Part shown: piece after piece, positions 35,582 through 45,077 of the stretch
How the letters are laid out: every line of letters begins with the position of its first letter
Position numbering within the stretch: position 1 is the stretch's first letter
Assembly: GCA_902556405.1 (NCBI GenBank)
Contig: CACDWF010000001.1
Location: forward strand, 186,001-250,000
Direction: 5' to 3'
Source: an uncultured Alphaproteobacteria bacterium
Lineage (GTDB): Bacteria > Pseudomonadota > Alphaproteobacteria > Rhodobacterales > Rhodobacteraceae
Length of the DNA stretch: 64,000 nt
Position numbers and translations under genes: made by a program
Notes under the pieces: model-generated
Told to the model about the DNA's origin: nothing
Database searches by the model: none
The model's input: only the letters and a program-made list of their open reading frames with translations

Positions 35582-36309
35582 GTGATCAGGAAATTTTGCG
35601 TACAACGGGTTTGACTATGCGCTTTGGAGGTGTGACTGCCGTCAATAATGTTAACTTCTCGATAGACCATGAAGGAGAATTGAGGTGTTTGCTCGGGCCA
35701 AATGGGGCAGGTAAAAGCACATTTTTTAAATGTCTAACAGGACAATTGGTGCCAACTGAAGGCACAATCACGTTCATGGGAGAGCCAATAGCTGGCATGG
35801 ATACCCACGAAATTGTTAATTTAGGAATTGGTATTAAGACGCAGGTTCCAAACTTATTTAACGGTTTAAGTGCCTATGATAATGTTCGCCTGGCCGCCAA
35901 AAGAAAGCACCTAAAGAGACAAGCAATTGAGAAGACATTTGATATGCTTTCGAACTGCGGCATTGAAAATCTTAAAGGGTCTGAAGTTGGGTTACTTTCT
36001 CATGGACAACGGCAACTTATAGAGCTGGCAATGGTACTTGCAGCAGAGCCGACACTTGTGTTGCTTGATGAGCCGGCAGCCGGAATGACCGGTGAAGAAC
36101 GAGACCGTCTCGCATTTCTGGTAAAAGAAGTCACGAAGACAGCGTCCGTTATTGTCGTGGAACATGACATGGCGTTCATCAAACAGATCGCAAAAAATGT
36201 GACTGTATTTCATAGAGGTGAAATTTTTGCTGAAGATGATGTCAAAAAAATTATGAAAAATAAATCTGTTCAAGAAATTTACTTAGGGAAGAGTGCTGAT
36301 GCTGCTTGA
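35578..36309 (+). CDS. Urea/amide-type ABC ATPase (UrtD/LivG-like)
   Basis: A 243-residue ATPase: Walker A GPNGAGKSTFF, the phrase GIKTQVPNLFNGLSAYDNVRLA, signature LSHGQRQLIELAMV, Walker B LVLLDEPAAGM, and VIVVEHDMAFI with the switch His. QVPNLFNGLS in place of RTFQN is the variant seen in the UrtD branch. All motifs look functional. The start overlaps the previous stop (ATGA), and its 3' end overlaps the partner ATPase gene. Confidence 0.92.
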   Translation: MSDQEILRTTGLTMRFGGVTAVNNVNFSIDHEGELRCLLGPNGAGKSTFFKCLTGQLVPTEGTITFMGEPIAGMDTHEIVNLGIGIKTQVPNLFNGLSAYDNVRLAAKRKHLKRQAIEKTFDMLSNCGIENLKGSEVGLLSHGQRQLIELAMVLAAEPTLVLLDEPAAGMTGEERDRLAFLVKEVTKTASVIVVEHDMAFIKQIAKNVTVFHRGEIFAEDDVKKIMKNKSVQEIYLGKSADAA

Positions 36310-37003
36310 AATAAAAAACGTCAAAGCTTCATATGGTCTCGTTCCTGCAATTCATGAGGCTAACTTTTTTGCGGAACATGGAGAGGTTGTGGGAATACTA
36401 GGTCATAACGGAATGGGTAAGACAACTTTGTTAAAAACGATAATGGGTTTTGTTAAACAGAACTCAGGTGAAATTAATTTTGACGGAGAAACAATAAATA
36501 AGTTATCCGTACACCAAAGAGCTAGCAAAGGAATTGGTCTTGTCCCACAAGGAAGAGAGATTTTCCCAAATTTGACAGTGGAACAAAATATGAGTGTAGG
36601 AGTGGCTGCTCAGAAAGGTGATATAAATGGGCGCATTGAGGAAGCCTTAGAAATGTTCCCTCGTCTTAAGAGATTAATTGATAGGCGCGGTGGCGATCTT
36701 TCTGGTGGAGAGCAGCAGCTATTAGCTTTAGCCAGATGTTTGTGTAGGAAGCCAAAATTAATGCTTTTAGATGAGCCTACTGAAGGGATACAACCGTCAA
36801 TAATTGATGAGATAGCGGAAACCTTATCTAAATTATCAAAAAAAGGAGAGATAACAATAGTGTTGGTTGAACAAAATTTGGACTTTATTACTAACTTATC
36901 TAAACGGGTATATGCAATATCGAATGGCATTTTAAAAGATGAAATTCCTCCAAAAAGCCTTAAAGACACAAACGCCATTAGTGAGTACATGGGATTTTCG
37001 TGA
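36299..37003 (+). CDS. Urea/amide-type ABC ATPase (UrtE/LivF-like)
   Basis: About 234 residues from the ATG at 36299; an in-frame GTG at 36293 is possible. Walker A GHNGMGKTTLL, LVPQGREIFPNLTVEQNMSVG (UrtE/LivF type), signature LSGGEQQLLALARC, Walker B LMLLDEPTEGIQP, and VLVEQN. The GHNGMGKTT Walker A and QGREIFP are common in UrtE. It overlaps the UrtD-like gene by 11 bp. It is the last transporter gene; the first amidase begins 43 bp later. Confidence 0.92.
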   Translation: MLLEIKNVKASYGLVPAIHEANFFAEHGEVVGILGHNGMGKTTLLKTIMGFVKQNSGEINFDGETINKLSVHQRASKGIGLVPQGREIFPNLTVEQNMSVGVAAQKGDINGRIEEALEMFPRLKRLIDRRGGDLSGGEQQLLALARCLCRKPKLMLLDEPTEGIQPSIIDEIAETLSKLSKKGEITIVLVEQNLDFITNLSKRVYAISNGILKDEIPPKSLKDTNAISEYMGFS

Positions 37004-37045
37004 CAAGTTAAAAAACATCGTAAATTTTTATTGAAAGGAAACAGA

Positions 37046-38560
37046 ATGACAATCAAATTACCTACCAAAGACCAAGTAACGCAAACCGCAAATGAACTGG
37101 GAATAACGATAACCGATGATGATGCTAGCTCCTTTCAAGCTTTAATGCAGGGATACGTAGATTCCTATAATATCGTTGATAAAATGCCAGACGAGCTGCC
37201 TAAAGTTGATTATCCTAGAACACCAGGATATAGACCTGAGGGAGATGACAATAAGCTAAATGCTTGGGCTGTAAAGTCTGAGATTAAAGGGGCTTCTGAA
37301 GGGCCGTTAGTCGGTAAAACAGTAGCATTGAAAGACAACGTTATGGTTGCGGGAATGGGGATGATGAATGGTTCTTCTACACTGGATGGATACATTCCCG
37401 ATGTTGATGCCACGATTGTCACAAGATTACTGGATGCAGGAGCTACTGTGAAAGGAAAAGTACATTGTGAGTGTTTTTGTCTTTCCGGTGGGTCGCATAC
37501 CTCAGCATTTGGTAACGTTCATAATCCTATGAAAATGGGTTACAGCGCGGGCGGGTCGTCATCCGGTTCAGCTGCAGTCGTTGGAGCGGGAGATGTAGAC
37601 ATGGCCATAGGAGGTGACCAGGGTGGTTCTATCAGAATTCCTGCAGCCTACTCAGGTATTGTAGGAATGAAAGGTACATGGGGTTTAGTTCCTTACACAG
37701 GTGTGATGCCAATTGAAATATTTTTCGATCATACTGGACCGATGACAAGGACTGTCTCAGAAAATGCGCTTTTTATGGAAGTATTAGCTGGACCGGATGG
37801 ATTCGATACCCGACAAATGGGATGCAAGACCGCAAAATACACCGATTATCTTGGAAAAGGCGTACAAGGAATGAAAATTGGAGTACTGAAAGAAGCTTTT
37901 GGTCTTCCAAAATCCCAAGATGATGTGGATAAGAAAGTTAGGGAAGCAGCCACTCGTTTTAAAGAGATGGGTGCAACTATTGAAGAAGTTTCAATTCCGA
38001 TGCATTTACAAGGCCCAGATATCTGGACACCAATAGGTATGGAGGGGCTAACGCAAACCATGATGATGGGCGATGGATATGGTCTCAGTAGGCAAGACTT
38101 ATATGTTACGTCATTGATGGACTATCATAGAGGTTGGAGGCAAAGAGCAGACGAACTGTCTGAGACCCTAAAGTTAGCCATGATGTGGGGATCAATGGCA
38201 GACAAAATGTTTGGAAAAAGGTTTTATGGAAAGGCTGTAAATTTGACGACAAGGTTGAGAGCTGCTTATGACAAAGCATTTGAAGAATATGATCTTTTAT
38301 TAACACCAACATTACCCGTAAAAGCAAGTAAGCTTCCTGGTCCTGACGCCACAAGAGAAGAGATCTGCGAATTGGCTTTTGAAATGCTTCCAAACACTTC
38401 GCCTTTTAATATAACCCATCACCCTGCAATTTCACTTCCTTGCGGATTGTCCGATGGCCTGCCAATAGGCCTTCAGTTGGTAGGAAGAATGTGGGAGGAA
38501 GGAACAATTTATCAGGCTGCTGATGCGTTTGAAAAATCAGGTGACTGGAAGACTTTTTAA
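37046..38560 (+). CDS. Amidase (amidase-signature family), paralog 1
   Basis: About 504 residues from the ATG at 37046, which has GAAAGGAA upstream; the TTG at 37031 would swallow that site. The amidase-signature Lys lies in ALKDNVMVAG. The Ser pair lies in AGGSSSGSAA and GGDQGGSIRIP. The latter phrase and CHCECFCLSGGSHTS-like context match the nitrile-hydratase-associated amidase group. It hydrolyses an amide to acid and ammonia. It follows the importer, so incoming amides are its likely substrate. Three more paralogs are in the window. Confidence 0.92.
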   Translation: MTIKLPTKDQVTQTANELGITITDDDASSFQALMQGYVDSYNIVDKMPDELPKVDYPRTPGYRPEGDDNKLNAWAVKSEIKGASEGPLVGKTVALKDNVMVAGMGMMNGSSTLDGYIPDVDATIVTRLLDAGATVKGKVHCECFCLSGGSHTSAFGNVHNPMKMGYSAGGSSSGSAAVVGAGDVDMAIGGDQGGSIRIPAAYSGIVGMKGTWGLVPYTGVMPIEIFFDHTGPMTRTVSENALFMEVLAGPDGFDTRQMGCKTAKYTDYLGKGVQGMKIGVLKEAFGLPKSQDDVDKKVREAATRFKEMGATIEEVSIPMHLQGPDIWTPIGMEGLTQTMMMGDGYGLSRQDLYVTSLMDYHRGWRQRADELSETLKLAMMWGSMADKMFGKRFYGKAVNLTTRLRAAYDKAFEEYDLLLTPTLPVKASKLPGPDATREEICELAFEMLPNTSPFNITHHPAISLPCGLSDGLPIGLQLVGRMWEEGTIYQAADAFEKSGDWKTF

Positions 38561-38570
38561 GGAGAATGAT

Positions 38571-40085
38571 ATGCAAAAACAACCAACTAAAGACGAAATA
38601 ATCGCGATCGGGAAAGAACTTGGTGCTGAATATACACAAGAAGATGCAGAGTTTCTGGGAGAGGTAATTGCGCCGTTTGTCGATAACGCAAACGAAACTA
38701 TGAAACTAGATGACAAGTTGCCTCCTGTGAAATATCCAAGAACTCCGGGATACCAACCTGAGGGCTCAGACAACCCTTACAATGCGTGGTATGTAAAATC
38801 AGAGATAAAAGGAGCATCTGATGGTCCTCTAAAAGGTAAAACGGTAGCACTTAAGGATAACGTATTAGTGGCTGGTGTACCTTGCATGAATGGGGCGTCA
38901 GTGCTGCAACGGTACGTTCCAGAGGTCGATGCAACAGTAGTTACCAGGTTACTCGACGCCGGAGCAACAATTCTTGGAAAGGCACATTGTGAATACTTTT
39001 GTCTTTCAGGGTCATCAGATACAACGGACTTGGCCCCGGTTCAGAACCCATATAAAGCGGGTTATTCTGCGGGTGGTTCCTCTTGTGGGTCCGGCGCTCT
39101 TGTGGGAGGCGGAATAGTTGATATGTCAATTGGAGGAGACCAAGGGGGTTCTATAAGAATGCCTGCATCATTTTGTGGCATAGTAGGACTTAAACCAACC
39201 CACGGTCTTGTTCCCTATTCAGGAATAATGTCTATGGAAACCTCAATAGATCATACCGGTCCAATGACGGCAGATGTTAAAGATAATGCTTTAATGCTGG
39301 AAGCTATAGCGGGTCCAGATGGATGGGACTCAAGGCAAATCAATGTTGTTACCAATAAATACACTGATTTTCTAGATCAAGGCGTCAAAGATCTTAAAAT
39401 TGGTATTGTAAAAGAAGGTTTTAGCAGAGAGGAAAGTGATTTAGAAGTAGATAAGAAAGTCAAAGCAGCTGCAGAAAAACTAGGTAGTCTCGGTGCGGAG
39501 GTTGAAGAAATATCAGTCCCTATGCACAATGATATTGGAACAGTATTTATGCCCATGATCTCTGAAGGTATGATTAGACAGCTTACGTTCGGAGGCGGAC
39601 TTGGATCTGGTCAATATGGCTTTTATCCAAGGTCACTGGTTGATAAAAATTTGACTAACGGACTTAGAGCTGACGAGTTCCCTGATACCGTTCATGCGCT
39701 CTCTGCACTAGGTGCTTATTGTAAAAAGAAATGGGGAGGTCGTATTTATGCGAGAGGACAGAATTTAAGACCCTGGTTTGTAAAGCAATACTCTGACGTA
39801 TTCAAAAAGTATGACTTGTTGTTGATGCCAACGACTCCACTTCCCGCAGTGGAATTACCAAATGAAGGTACAACAAGAATGGAACGAATTAGTATGGCCT
39901 GGTGCATGCTTGGCAATACTGCAAGTTATGACTATACGGGGCATCCCGCCATATCTTTACCGTGTGGAATGACATCTAATGGTCTTCCTGTAGGTCTTCA
40001 GCTTGTCGCCAATCATTTTTGTGAACACACTATTTACAGGGCTGCGAGTGCTTATGAAAATAATACGGATTGGAAGTCTCTGTAA
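38571..40085 (+). CDS. Amidase (amidase-signature family), paralog 2
   Basis: About 504 residues from the ATG at 38571, preceded by TAAGGAGAA, 10 bp after paralog 1. The Lys is in ALKDNVLVAG, the Ser segments in GGSSCGSGALVGGG and GGDQGGSIRMP. The first Ser segment has a Cys where the paralogs have Ser, and a Gly for Ala, hinting at a different substrate or rate. The middle (GGGLGSGQYGFYPRSLVDKNLTNG) also differs clearly from the other three, so it is the most divergent of the four. Confidence 0.91.
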   Translation: MQKQPTKDEIIAIGKELGAEYTQEDAEFLGEVIAPFVDNANETMKLDDKLPPVKYPRTPGYQPEGSDNPYNAWYVKSEIKGASDGPLKGKTVALKDNVLVAGVPCMNGASVLQRYVPEVDATVVTRLLDAGATILGKAHCEYFCLSGSSDTTDLAPVQNPYKAGYSAGGSSCGSGALVGGGIVDMSIGGDQGGSIRMPASFCGIVGLKPTHGLVPYSGIMSMETSIDHTGPMTADVKDNALMLEAIAGPDGWDSRQINVVTNKYTDFLDQGVKDLKIGIVKEGFSREESDLEVDKKVKAAAEKLGSLGAEVEEISVPMHNDIGTVFMPMISEGMIRQLTFGGGLGSGQYGFYPRSLVDKNLTNGLRADEFPDTVHALSALGAYCKKKWGGRIYARGQNLRPWFVKQYSDVFKKYDLLLMPTTPLPAVELPNEGTTRMERISMAWCMLGNTASYDYTGHPAISLPCGMTSNGLPVGLQLVANHFCEHTIYRAASAYENNTDWKSL

Positions 40086-40125
40086 AAATATTGATAAAAG
40101 CAAACCATAAAAATACCGGTTTTAA

Positions 40126-40599
40126 ATGACTGTAGATACATCTAAAGATTTGTTTTTTGATAAAATAGTTGGCTTCGAAAGCGATCCAAAGATCTCTGAT
40201 AAACTACACTCCTTAGAGCATAAAGGCGCACTAGATATTATCGATGTAAAATTTGAAGACGCACAAAGGAGAAGAATGCGCCTTAAGTCAAGAAAAGGTA
40301 AGTATTATTACTTGACTTTATCCAGAGATCAAAAGCTATCTAACGGGTCGGTTCTTTCCCTAGAAGATAACTCGGCAATAGTGGTCCGAGTGGCTGACGG
40401 ACCCAAGATAAGGATTATCCCACATGATACTTCTTCAGCCCTTCGGCTCGGCTACTTCTGTGGAAATCTTCACTGGAAAGTCGGGTTTGAGAAGAAGTTT
40501 ATTGAGATCGTATTAGATGGAGAGGCAAAAAATTATTTGGACCGTCTTGAAAACTTAAAGGACTTTGCAAAATTTGAATGTTTGGAGGTAGACACTTGA
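40126..40599 (+). CDS. ureE: Urease accessory protein UreE
   Basis: A 157-residue protein with the UreE layout: an N-terminal beta domain (FEDAQRRRMRLKSRKGKYYYLTLSRDQKLSNGSVL) and a C-terminal metal-binding domain (SALRLGYFCGNLHWKVGFE). UreE delivers nickel to the urease assembly complex. The usual His-rich tail is missing here. It begins the urease operon, 40 bp after the amidase, without a clear ribosome-binding site. Its stop overlaps the likely start of ureF. Confidence 0.88.
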   Translation: MTVDTSKDLFFDKIVGFESDPKISDKLHSLEHKGALDIIDVKFEDAQRRRMRLKSRKGKYYYLTLSRDQKLSNGSVLSLEDNSAIVVRVADGPKIRIIPHDTSSALRLGYFCGNLHWKVGFEKKFIEIVLDGEAKNYLDRLENLKDFAKFECLEVDT

Positions 40600-41252
40600 G
40601 TTTGATCTTTTTGAAAGGCTTACAGTGGGGAGACTCAGGCTTTCCAAATGGGTCGTTTGGCTTTTCGTGGGGATTAGAAAATGCTCAAAAAAAAGCATTA
40701 ATAAACAGAGACAGCTTTGGTTCTTGGTTAGAGATAGAATTAATTGATAGGTGGTGTAATTTCGATATGAAGGTAATAGCTAATTTTTGGGAAAGTGATG
40801 TCGAAAATTATATCTACAAAGAAAAAAAACTAGATAAATTTTTTTGGTCAGAAAAATTGAGAAGTCAATCGCTGAAAGCTGGTATCGTTTTTTTGGAAAG
40901 TGCTAAGCGGTTTGGCAATAATATAGCGAATGAATTATATAATAAATTCGGTGACGGCATGGTAATTGGTCATCTTACTTCTCTACAAGGTTGTATCTAT
41001 CATAACGTTGGTCTTGATCTTAATACTGCTTTAACGGTTTCCGTGCATAGTAATGCGCAAACAATTATCTCTGCAGCTGTGAGGTTACACCTAATTTCCT
41101 CTATAGAGGGTCAAAAGCACTATGAAAAGATAATGCCTCTGATTATTGAAAAAATAAACGGTATAGATGACTATGACGACTTTACGACTTTTAATCCATT
41201 ATCAGAAATATCTATGTTATCTGAAAACTCAAAACCGCTCTTTTTTAATTAA
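40596..41252 (+). CDS. ureF: Urease accessory protein UreF
   Basis: I choose the TTG at 40596, because GGAGG (40584-40588) lies 7 nt upstream; the ATG at 40578 would place that site inside the gene. About 218 residues, mainly helical. FLKGLQWGDSGFPNGSFGFSWGLEN is the UreF opening, and the C-terminal SVHSNAQTIISAAVRLHLISSIEGQKH fits the family. UreF acts with UreD and UreG in loading nickel and CO2 on the apo-urease. Start and UreE stop overlap, so translation is coupled. Confidence 0.88.
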   Translation: MSLIFLKGLQWGDSGFPNGSFGFSWGLENAQKKALINRDSFGSWLEIELIDRWCNFDMKVIANFWESDVENYIYKEKKLDKFFWSEKLRSQSLKAGIVFLESAKRFGNNIANELYNKFGDGMVIGHLTSLQGCIYHNVGLDLNTALTVSVHSNAQTIISAAVRLHLISSIEGQKHYEKIMPLIIEKINGIDDYDDFTTFNPLSEISMLSENSKPLFFN

Positions 41253-41261
41253 GGAAAAATA

Positions 41262-41954
41262 ATGAATTTAACACCGACTGAAATGGAGAGATTAACTATC
41301 TTTCAGGTTGCAGAATTAGCCCGTCACTATAGAAAAGCTGGCGTTAAGTTAAGTCTTCCCGAGGCGCAAGCCCTTATAGCTGATGAAATTCTTCTGGCAG
41401 CAAGAAAGGGATTAGACCATCATGAGTTAGTAACATTAGGTCAGAAAATTCTCACTTACGAGGATGTATATGACGGAGTCCCCAATATGATGCGAAGTAT
41501 ATCTGTCGAGGTTTCTATGGAAGAAGGGACAAAGCTGGTAACAATTTTCGATCCTATTCCTCATTCTCTAGGTATTGAAACAATTCCTGGAGAATTATTA
41601 GTAAGCGAGGGTGAAATAGAGTTAAATGAAGGTCGCGCAAAAGTTGAAATAGATGTAATTAATATTGGCGATAGATCTATACAAGTTCGATCTCATGCGC
41701 ATTTCTTTGAGGTGAACAAAGCGCTTAAATTTGACAGACAAAAAGCCTTAGGCATGCGCCTGGATCGACCTTCAGGCGGAGGAGAGCGGTTTGATCCCGG
41801 TGTGAAGAAGATGATCGTACTTGTTCCTTTTGGCGGAACAAGGGATATTTTAGGTTTTGCCGGATTAACAAATGGCAGAGTGGACAATCCAGATATAAGA
41901 AAAAAATCCATCTCGACCGCCAGAGAAAAAGGTTATATCGGAGAAACTAAATGA
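41262..41954 (+). CDS. ureAB: Fused urease gamma-beta subunit (UreAB)
   Basis: 230 residues joining two subunits normally encoded apart. Residues 1 to about 100 are gamma (MNLTPTEMERLTIFQVAELARHYRKAGVKLSLPEA). From about 107 the beta subunit follows (IPGELLVSEGEIELNEGR, then VRSHAHFFEVNKALKFDRQKALGMRLDRPSG). The linker is short. AAGGAAAAAT precedes the ATG. The 3' end overlaps ureC by 4 bp. Such fusions are known in some bacteria; the urease trimer of heterodimers results. Confidence 0.92.
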   Translation: MNLTPTEMERLTIFQVAELARHYRKAGVKLSLPEAQALIADEILLAARKGLDHHELVTLGQKILTYEDVYDGVPNMMRSISVEVSMEEGTKLVTIFDPIPHSLGIETIPGELLVSEGEIELNEGRAKVEIDVINIGDRSIQVRSHAHFFEVNKALKFDRQKALGMRLDRPSGGGERFDPGVKKMIVLVPFGGTRDILGFAGLTNGRVDNPDIRKKSISTAREKGYIGETK

Positions 41955-43654
41955 AATTAAGCAGAGAGCAATATGCCGCTTTTTATGGGCCGACCACCGG
42001 AGACAAATTTAGATTAGCAGACACCGCTCTTATTGCAGAGATAGAAAAAGACTTTGCTCATTACGGAGATGAACTAACTACCGGAGCTGGAAAAAGTATG
42101 AGAGATGGTGAAGGGTATTATCCAAAAGGAACTGATAAATCAAAGGCGTTAGATTTGGTTGTTCAGAATGCAACGATAATAGACCCAGTTTTGGGAATAG
42201 TAAAAGGTGATATTGGCCTTAGAAGGGGAAGGATAGTAGGAGTTGGCAAAGCGGGTAGTCCGGGAATAATGAATGGCGTTACAGTTGACTTAACAACTGG
42301 TCCAAATACAACAGTAATTCATGGTGATAATCTGGTGGTAACCCCAGGTATTGTAGAAGCTCATGCGCATTTTCTCTCACCGCAACAAAGTTGGCATGCA
42401 TTAGCAGGCGGTTGCACTACGATGATTGGTATGAGCCCAGGCCCTAAGTTTGATGTAAGCTGTTCTGGTCCTCATACGTTAGGAAGGTTAATACAGGCTG
42501 CGGACGAATTTCCCCTAAATTTTGGATTTCTAGGACGCGGATCATCCAGCGTTGACGCAATAAACGAAAGTGTGGCTGGGGGTGCACTAGGAGTTAAGAT
42601 ACATGAAGATTTTGGTGCCTCTGGTGCTGTTATTGATAGTTGCCTTTCAGCAGCTGACGCTGCTGATTTTTCTGTCCATATACATACCGATACTATCAAC
42701 GAGTTTGGTTTTTATGAAGATACAATGGACGCAGTAAATAACCGTACAGTTCATATGTATCACACCGAAGGTGCTGGTGGGGGGCATGCTCCTGATATTT
42801 TAGCAGTTAATGGCTGGAAAAATGTACTTCCCTCATCTACAAACCCAACGAATCCATTCACTCCTGCCGCATTGGAGGAAGGGGTTCCAATGACAATGCT
42901 TGCGCATATGATGAGCTATGAACTACCTGAAGATGTTGCATTCGCTGAATGCAGAATACGGCCCCAGTCAATGTCAGCGGAGGATTTCTTACATGATATG
43001 GGCGCTATATCAATCTTTGCTACCGATACGCAGGGGATGGGGAGGCTAGCAGAAAATGGCACCAAAGCTTTTCAATTGGCCTCAATTATGAAGGGCCGGG
43101 TTGGTAGACTCAACGAAGAAAAGACTGATGGTGCCGATAACGAAAGAATTTTAAGATATATAGCAAAACTTACCATCAATCCAGCAATTGCTGCTGGTAT
43201 CGACAAATATGTTGGTTCTCTTGAGAAGGGAAAATTAGCTGACTTCGCGGTGTGGAGAAGAGATCATTTTATGACTAAGCCCGAGCTTGTAGTTAAGAGT
43301 GGGGAGATTGTATGGTCAAAAATGGGTGATGGTAATGGAAGTTTTATTGGTGCGGAGCCTCTAGTTCAAAGGCCCATGTGGGGCTCGATGGGTACCGCAA
43401 AAAGTAAAGTTGGTTTTACTTTTGTAAGCAATTTAGCAATCGAAAACGACATTGAGAACAAACTAGAGGTCCAGAAGGAATTTTTACCGATACAGTCTGT
43501 AAGAACCCTAAGAAAAACTAATATGTTACGAAATGACGCCGTTCCCCATATAGAGGTTGATAGTAATACGTTCGAAGTGAGGGCAGATGGGAAGCTTTTA
43601 ACAGCACCACCGGTCAAAAAGGTGCCTTTAAATAGAAAGTATTTTGTTAGATGA
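41951..43654 (+). CDS. ureC: Urease alpha subunit UreC with atypical active-site flap
   Basis: A 567-residue catalytic subunit. Nickel ligands can be placed: His-x-His in [11 protein letters not shown], the Lys to be carbamylated, Lys216, in GVKIHEDFG, His in [12 protein letters not shown], His in [13 protein letters not shown], and Asp in ATDTQGMGR. The Arg of ECRIRP is kept. The flap, normally VCHHL, reads LAHMM at residues 317-321: Cys becomes Ala318, the acid His319 remains and the next His becomes Met320. The loop [18 protein letters not shown] also departs from the usual GGGTGP type. Hydrolysis of urea is likely but a changed substrate range is possible. Confidence 0.92.
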   Translation: MKLSREQYAAFYGPTTGDKFRLADTALIAEIEKDFAHYGDELTTGAGKSMRDGEGYYPKGTDKSKALDLVVQNATIIDPVLGIVKGDIGLRRGRIVGVGKAGSPGIMNGVTVDLTTGPNTTVIHGDNLVVTPGIVEAHAHFLSPQQSWHALAGGCTTMIGMSPGPKFDVSCSGPHTLGRLIQAADEFPLNFGFLGRGSSSVDAINESVAGGALGVKIHEDFGASGAVIDSCLSAADAADFSVHIHTDTINEFGFYEDTMDAVNNRTVHMYHTEGAGGGHAPDILAVNGWKNVLPSSTNPTNPFTPAALEEGVPMTMLAHMMSYELPEDVAFAECRIRPQSMSAEDFLHDMGAISIFATDTQGMGRLAENGTKAFQLASIMKGRVGRLNEEKTDGADNERILRYIAKLTINPAIAAGIDKYVGSLEKGKLADFAVWRRDHFMTKPELVVKSGEIVWSKMGDGNGSFIGAEPLVQRPMWGSMGTAKSKVGFTFVSNLAIENDIENKLEVQKEFLPIQSVRTLRKTNMLRNDAVPHIEVDSNTFEVRADGKLLTAPPVKKVPLNRKYFVR

Positions 43655-44256
43655 ATGTGGCTAGAGTAGGTATAGGAGGACCAGTGGGTTCTGGAAAAAC
43701 AGCTTTGATTGAAAGATTGCTGATGGTTCTGAAGGAGAAGAATGTTAAACCTGCAGTCATTACAAATGATCTTGTCACCGATGAGGACGCTGAACGTATA
43801 AAGGGAGGCGGCTATTTAGAGGAAGATAAAGTTTTAGCGGTTCAAGCTGGTGCTTGCCCGCATACTGTTATAAGAGAAGATCCAAGTCTAAATATAAGCG
43901 CAGCTAATTATCTTGAGGAAAAATTTCCTGACCTTGATTTGATATTGATCGAGAGTGGTGGAGATAACTTAGCCTCCACATTTTCGCTTGATTTAGTCGA
44001 TTGGTGGATCTTTGTTATAGATGTAGCTGGGGGAGACGATATACCTAGAAAAAATGGTCCCGGTGTAATCAAGAGTGATTTACTAATTATCAATAAAACT
44101 GATCTCGCACCTTACGTTAATGTGAATTTAAAAAAAATGATTGATGAAGCAATAGAGGTTCGGAGTGGAAAAGATGTTTTAGAACTTAACTGCAAGACAG
44201 GGTTAGGAGTAAGCGAAGTCGCTGACAAAATTTGTAAAAATGTCCTTTTTAGATGA
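43651..44256 (+). CDS. ureG: Urease accessory GTPase UreG
   Basis: A 201-residue SIMIBI-class GTPase. P-loop [15 protein letters not shown] at residues 8-22, [15 protein letters not shown], then [15 protein letters not shown] with the Cys-Pro-His nickel site, and NKTDLAPYV as guanine-specificity motif. It drives nickel insertion with UreE, UreF and UreD. It overlaps ureC at ATGA and ureD by 17 bp, so the operon is translationally tight. Confidence 0.94.
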   Translation: MNVARVGIGGPVGSGKTALIERLLMVLKEKNVKPAVITNDLVTDEDAERIKGGGYLEEDKVLAVQAGACPHTVIREDPSLNISAANYLEEKFPDLDLILIESGGDNLASTFSLDLVDWWIFVIDVAGGDDIPRKNGPGVIKSDLLIINKTDLAPYVNVNLKKMIDEAIEVRSGKDVLELNCKTGLGVSEVADKICKNVLFR

Positions 44257-45058
44257 AACAATAGAAACATCTTCATCAGAACTTATTTTTGATCTCGAAG
44301 CTAAAGTAGATTTGAATACCGGGCTTCAATTGGTGCGGCACAAACTTAAATATCCGTGGTCACTTGGTCGACCTTTCCATGAGTATGGCAATAAAAAAAT
44401 GCTGAGAATTATTCCACAAATGGCTGGAGCAGGATTTTTGTCAGGTGATAAATTTGCACATAGACTAAGAGTTAATGATAAGGCTATTGCTACACTGGAA
44501 AGTGCAGGGGCCTCATTGATCTTACCTGGAGCTAAGGGACCCGTATTATTAGATTGGGAGTTTCATTTAAAGGGCAACGCACGGTTGATGTTAGACGCAG
44601 AACCTTTCCTTTTGATCAATAATTCTGAATTAATAAATAAAACAAAAATATTCATTGATAATACATCTATATTTTTAGCTTCAGATTTTCTTGGGCACTG
44701 CTTCCCAAATAAGGAAAATTATGGATCTTGGAAGAGTGAAATTAAAGTATATGCTAATGATAAAGAATTGGTACTAATCGATAGTCAAAAAGCTTTCTAT
44801 CACTCGTTTATCAGAGCAGGAAAAATTCTAGGAGGATATCCATCTATTGGTAGCATTTGGTTGATAGCTCCCGAACTAGACTGTTTGCCTATTGTGGAAA
44901 GACTTCCAAATGTAGATTGTCAACTTGCATTAGCTGAATTGAAGGATGGTATTGGATACGTGATAAGACTGATAGCAAATGACATAGGGTTGTTACGAGA
45001 TAGTATAAAAGAGATATATGATACCATGAAAAAAGAAATTCAAGATTTAGATCATTAA
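44240..45058 (+). CDS. ureD: Urease accessory protein UreD/UreH
   Basis: A 272-residue UreD scaffold protein. [43 protein letters not shown] corresponds to the UreD N-terminal domain, where QxPLxVxRPFY is more usual. [25 protein letters not shown] and [17 protein letters not shown] complete the pattern. It is clearly diverged from standard UreD, in line with the diverged UreC. It ends the urease operon, whereas in many operons ureD is first. It converges with the oxygenase gene, 19 bp apart. Confidence 0.82.
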   Translation: MSFLDETIETSSSELIFDLEAKVDLNTGLQLVRHKLKYPWSLGRPFHEYGNKKMLRIIPQMAGAGFLSGDKFAHRLRVNDKAIATLESAGASLILPGAKGPVLLDWEFHLKGNARLMLDAEPFLLINNSELINKTKIFIDNTSIFLASDFLGHCFPNKENYGSWKSEIKVYANDKELVLIDSQKAFYHSFIRAGKILGGYPSIGSIWLIAPELDCLPIVERLPNVDCQLALAELKDGIGYVIRLIANDIGLLRDSIKEIYDTMKKEIQDLDH

Positions 45059-45077
45059 TATCACAATAATTTATAGC

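Noticed and set aside
36610-37068. Minus-strand open frame of 152 codons
   Set aside because: Antisense to the UrtE-like ATPase and the following gap; no motif and no ribosome-binding site.
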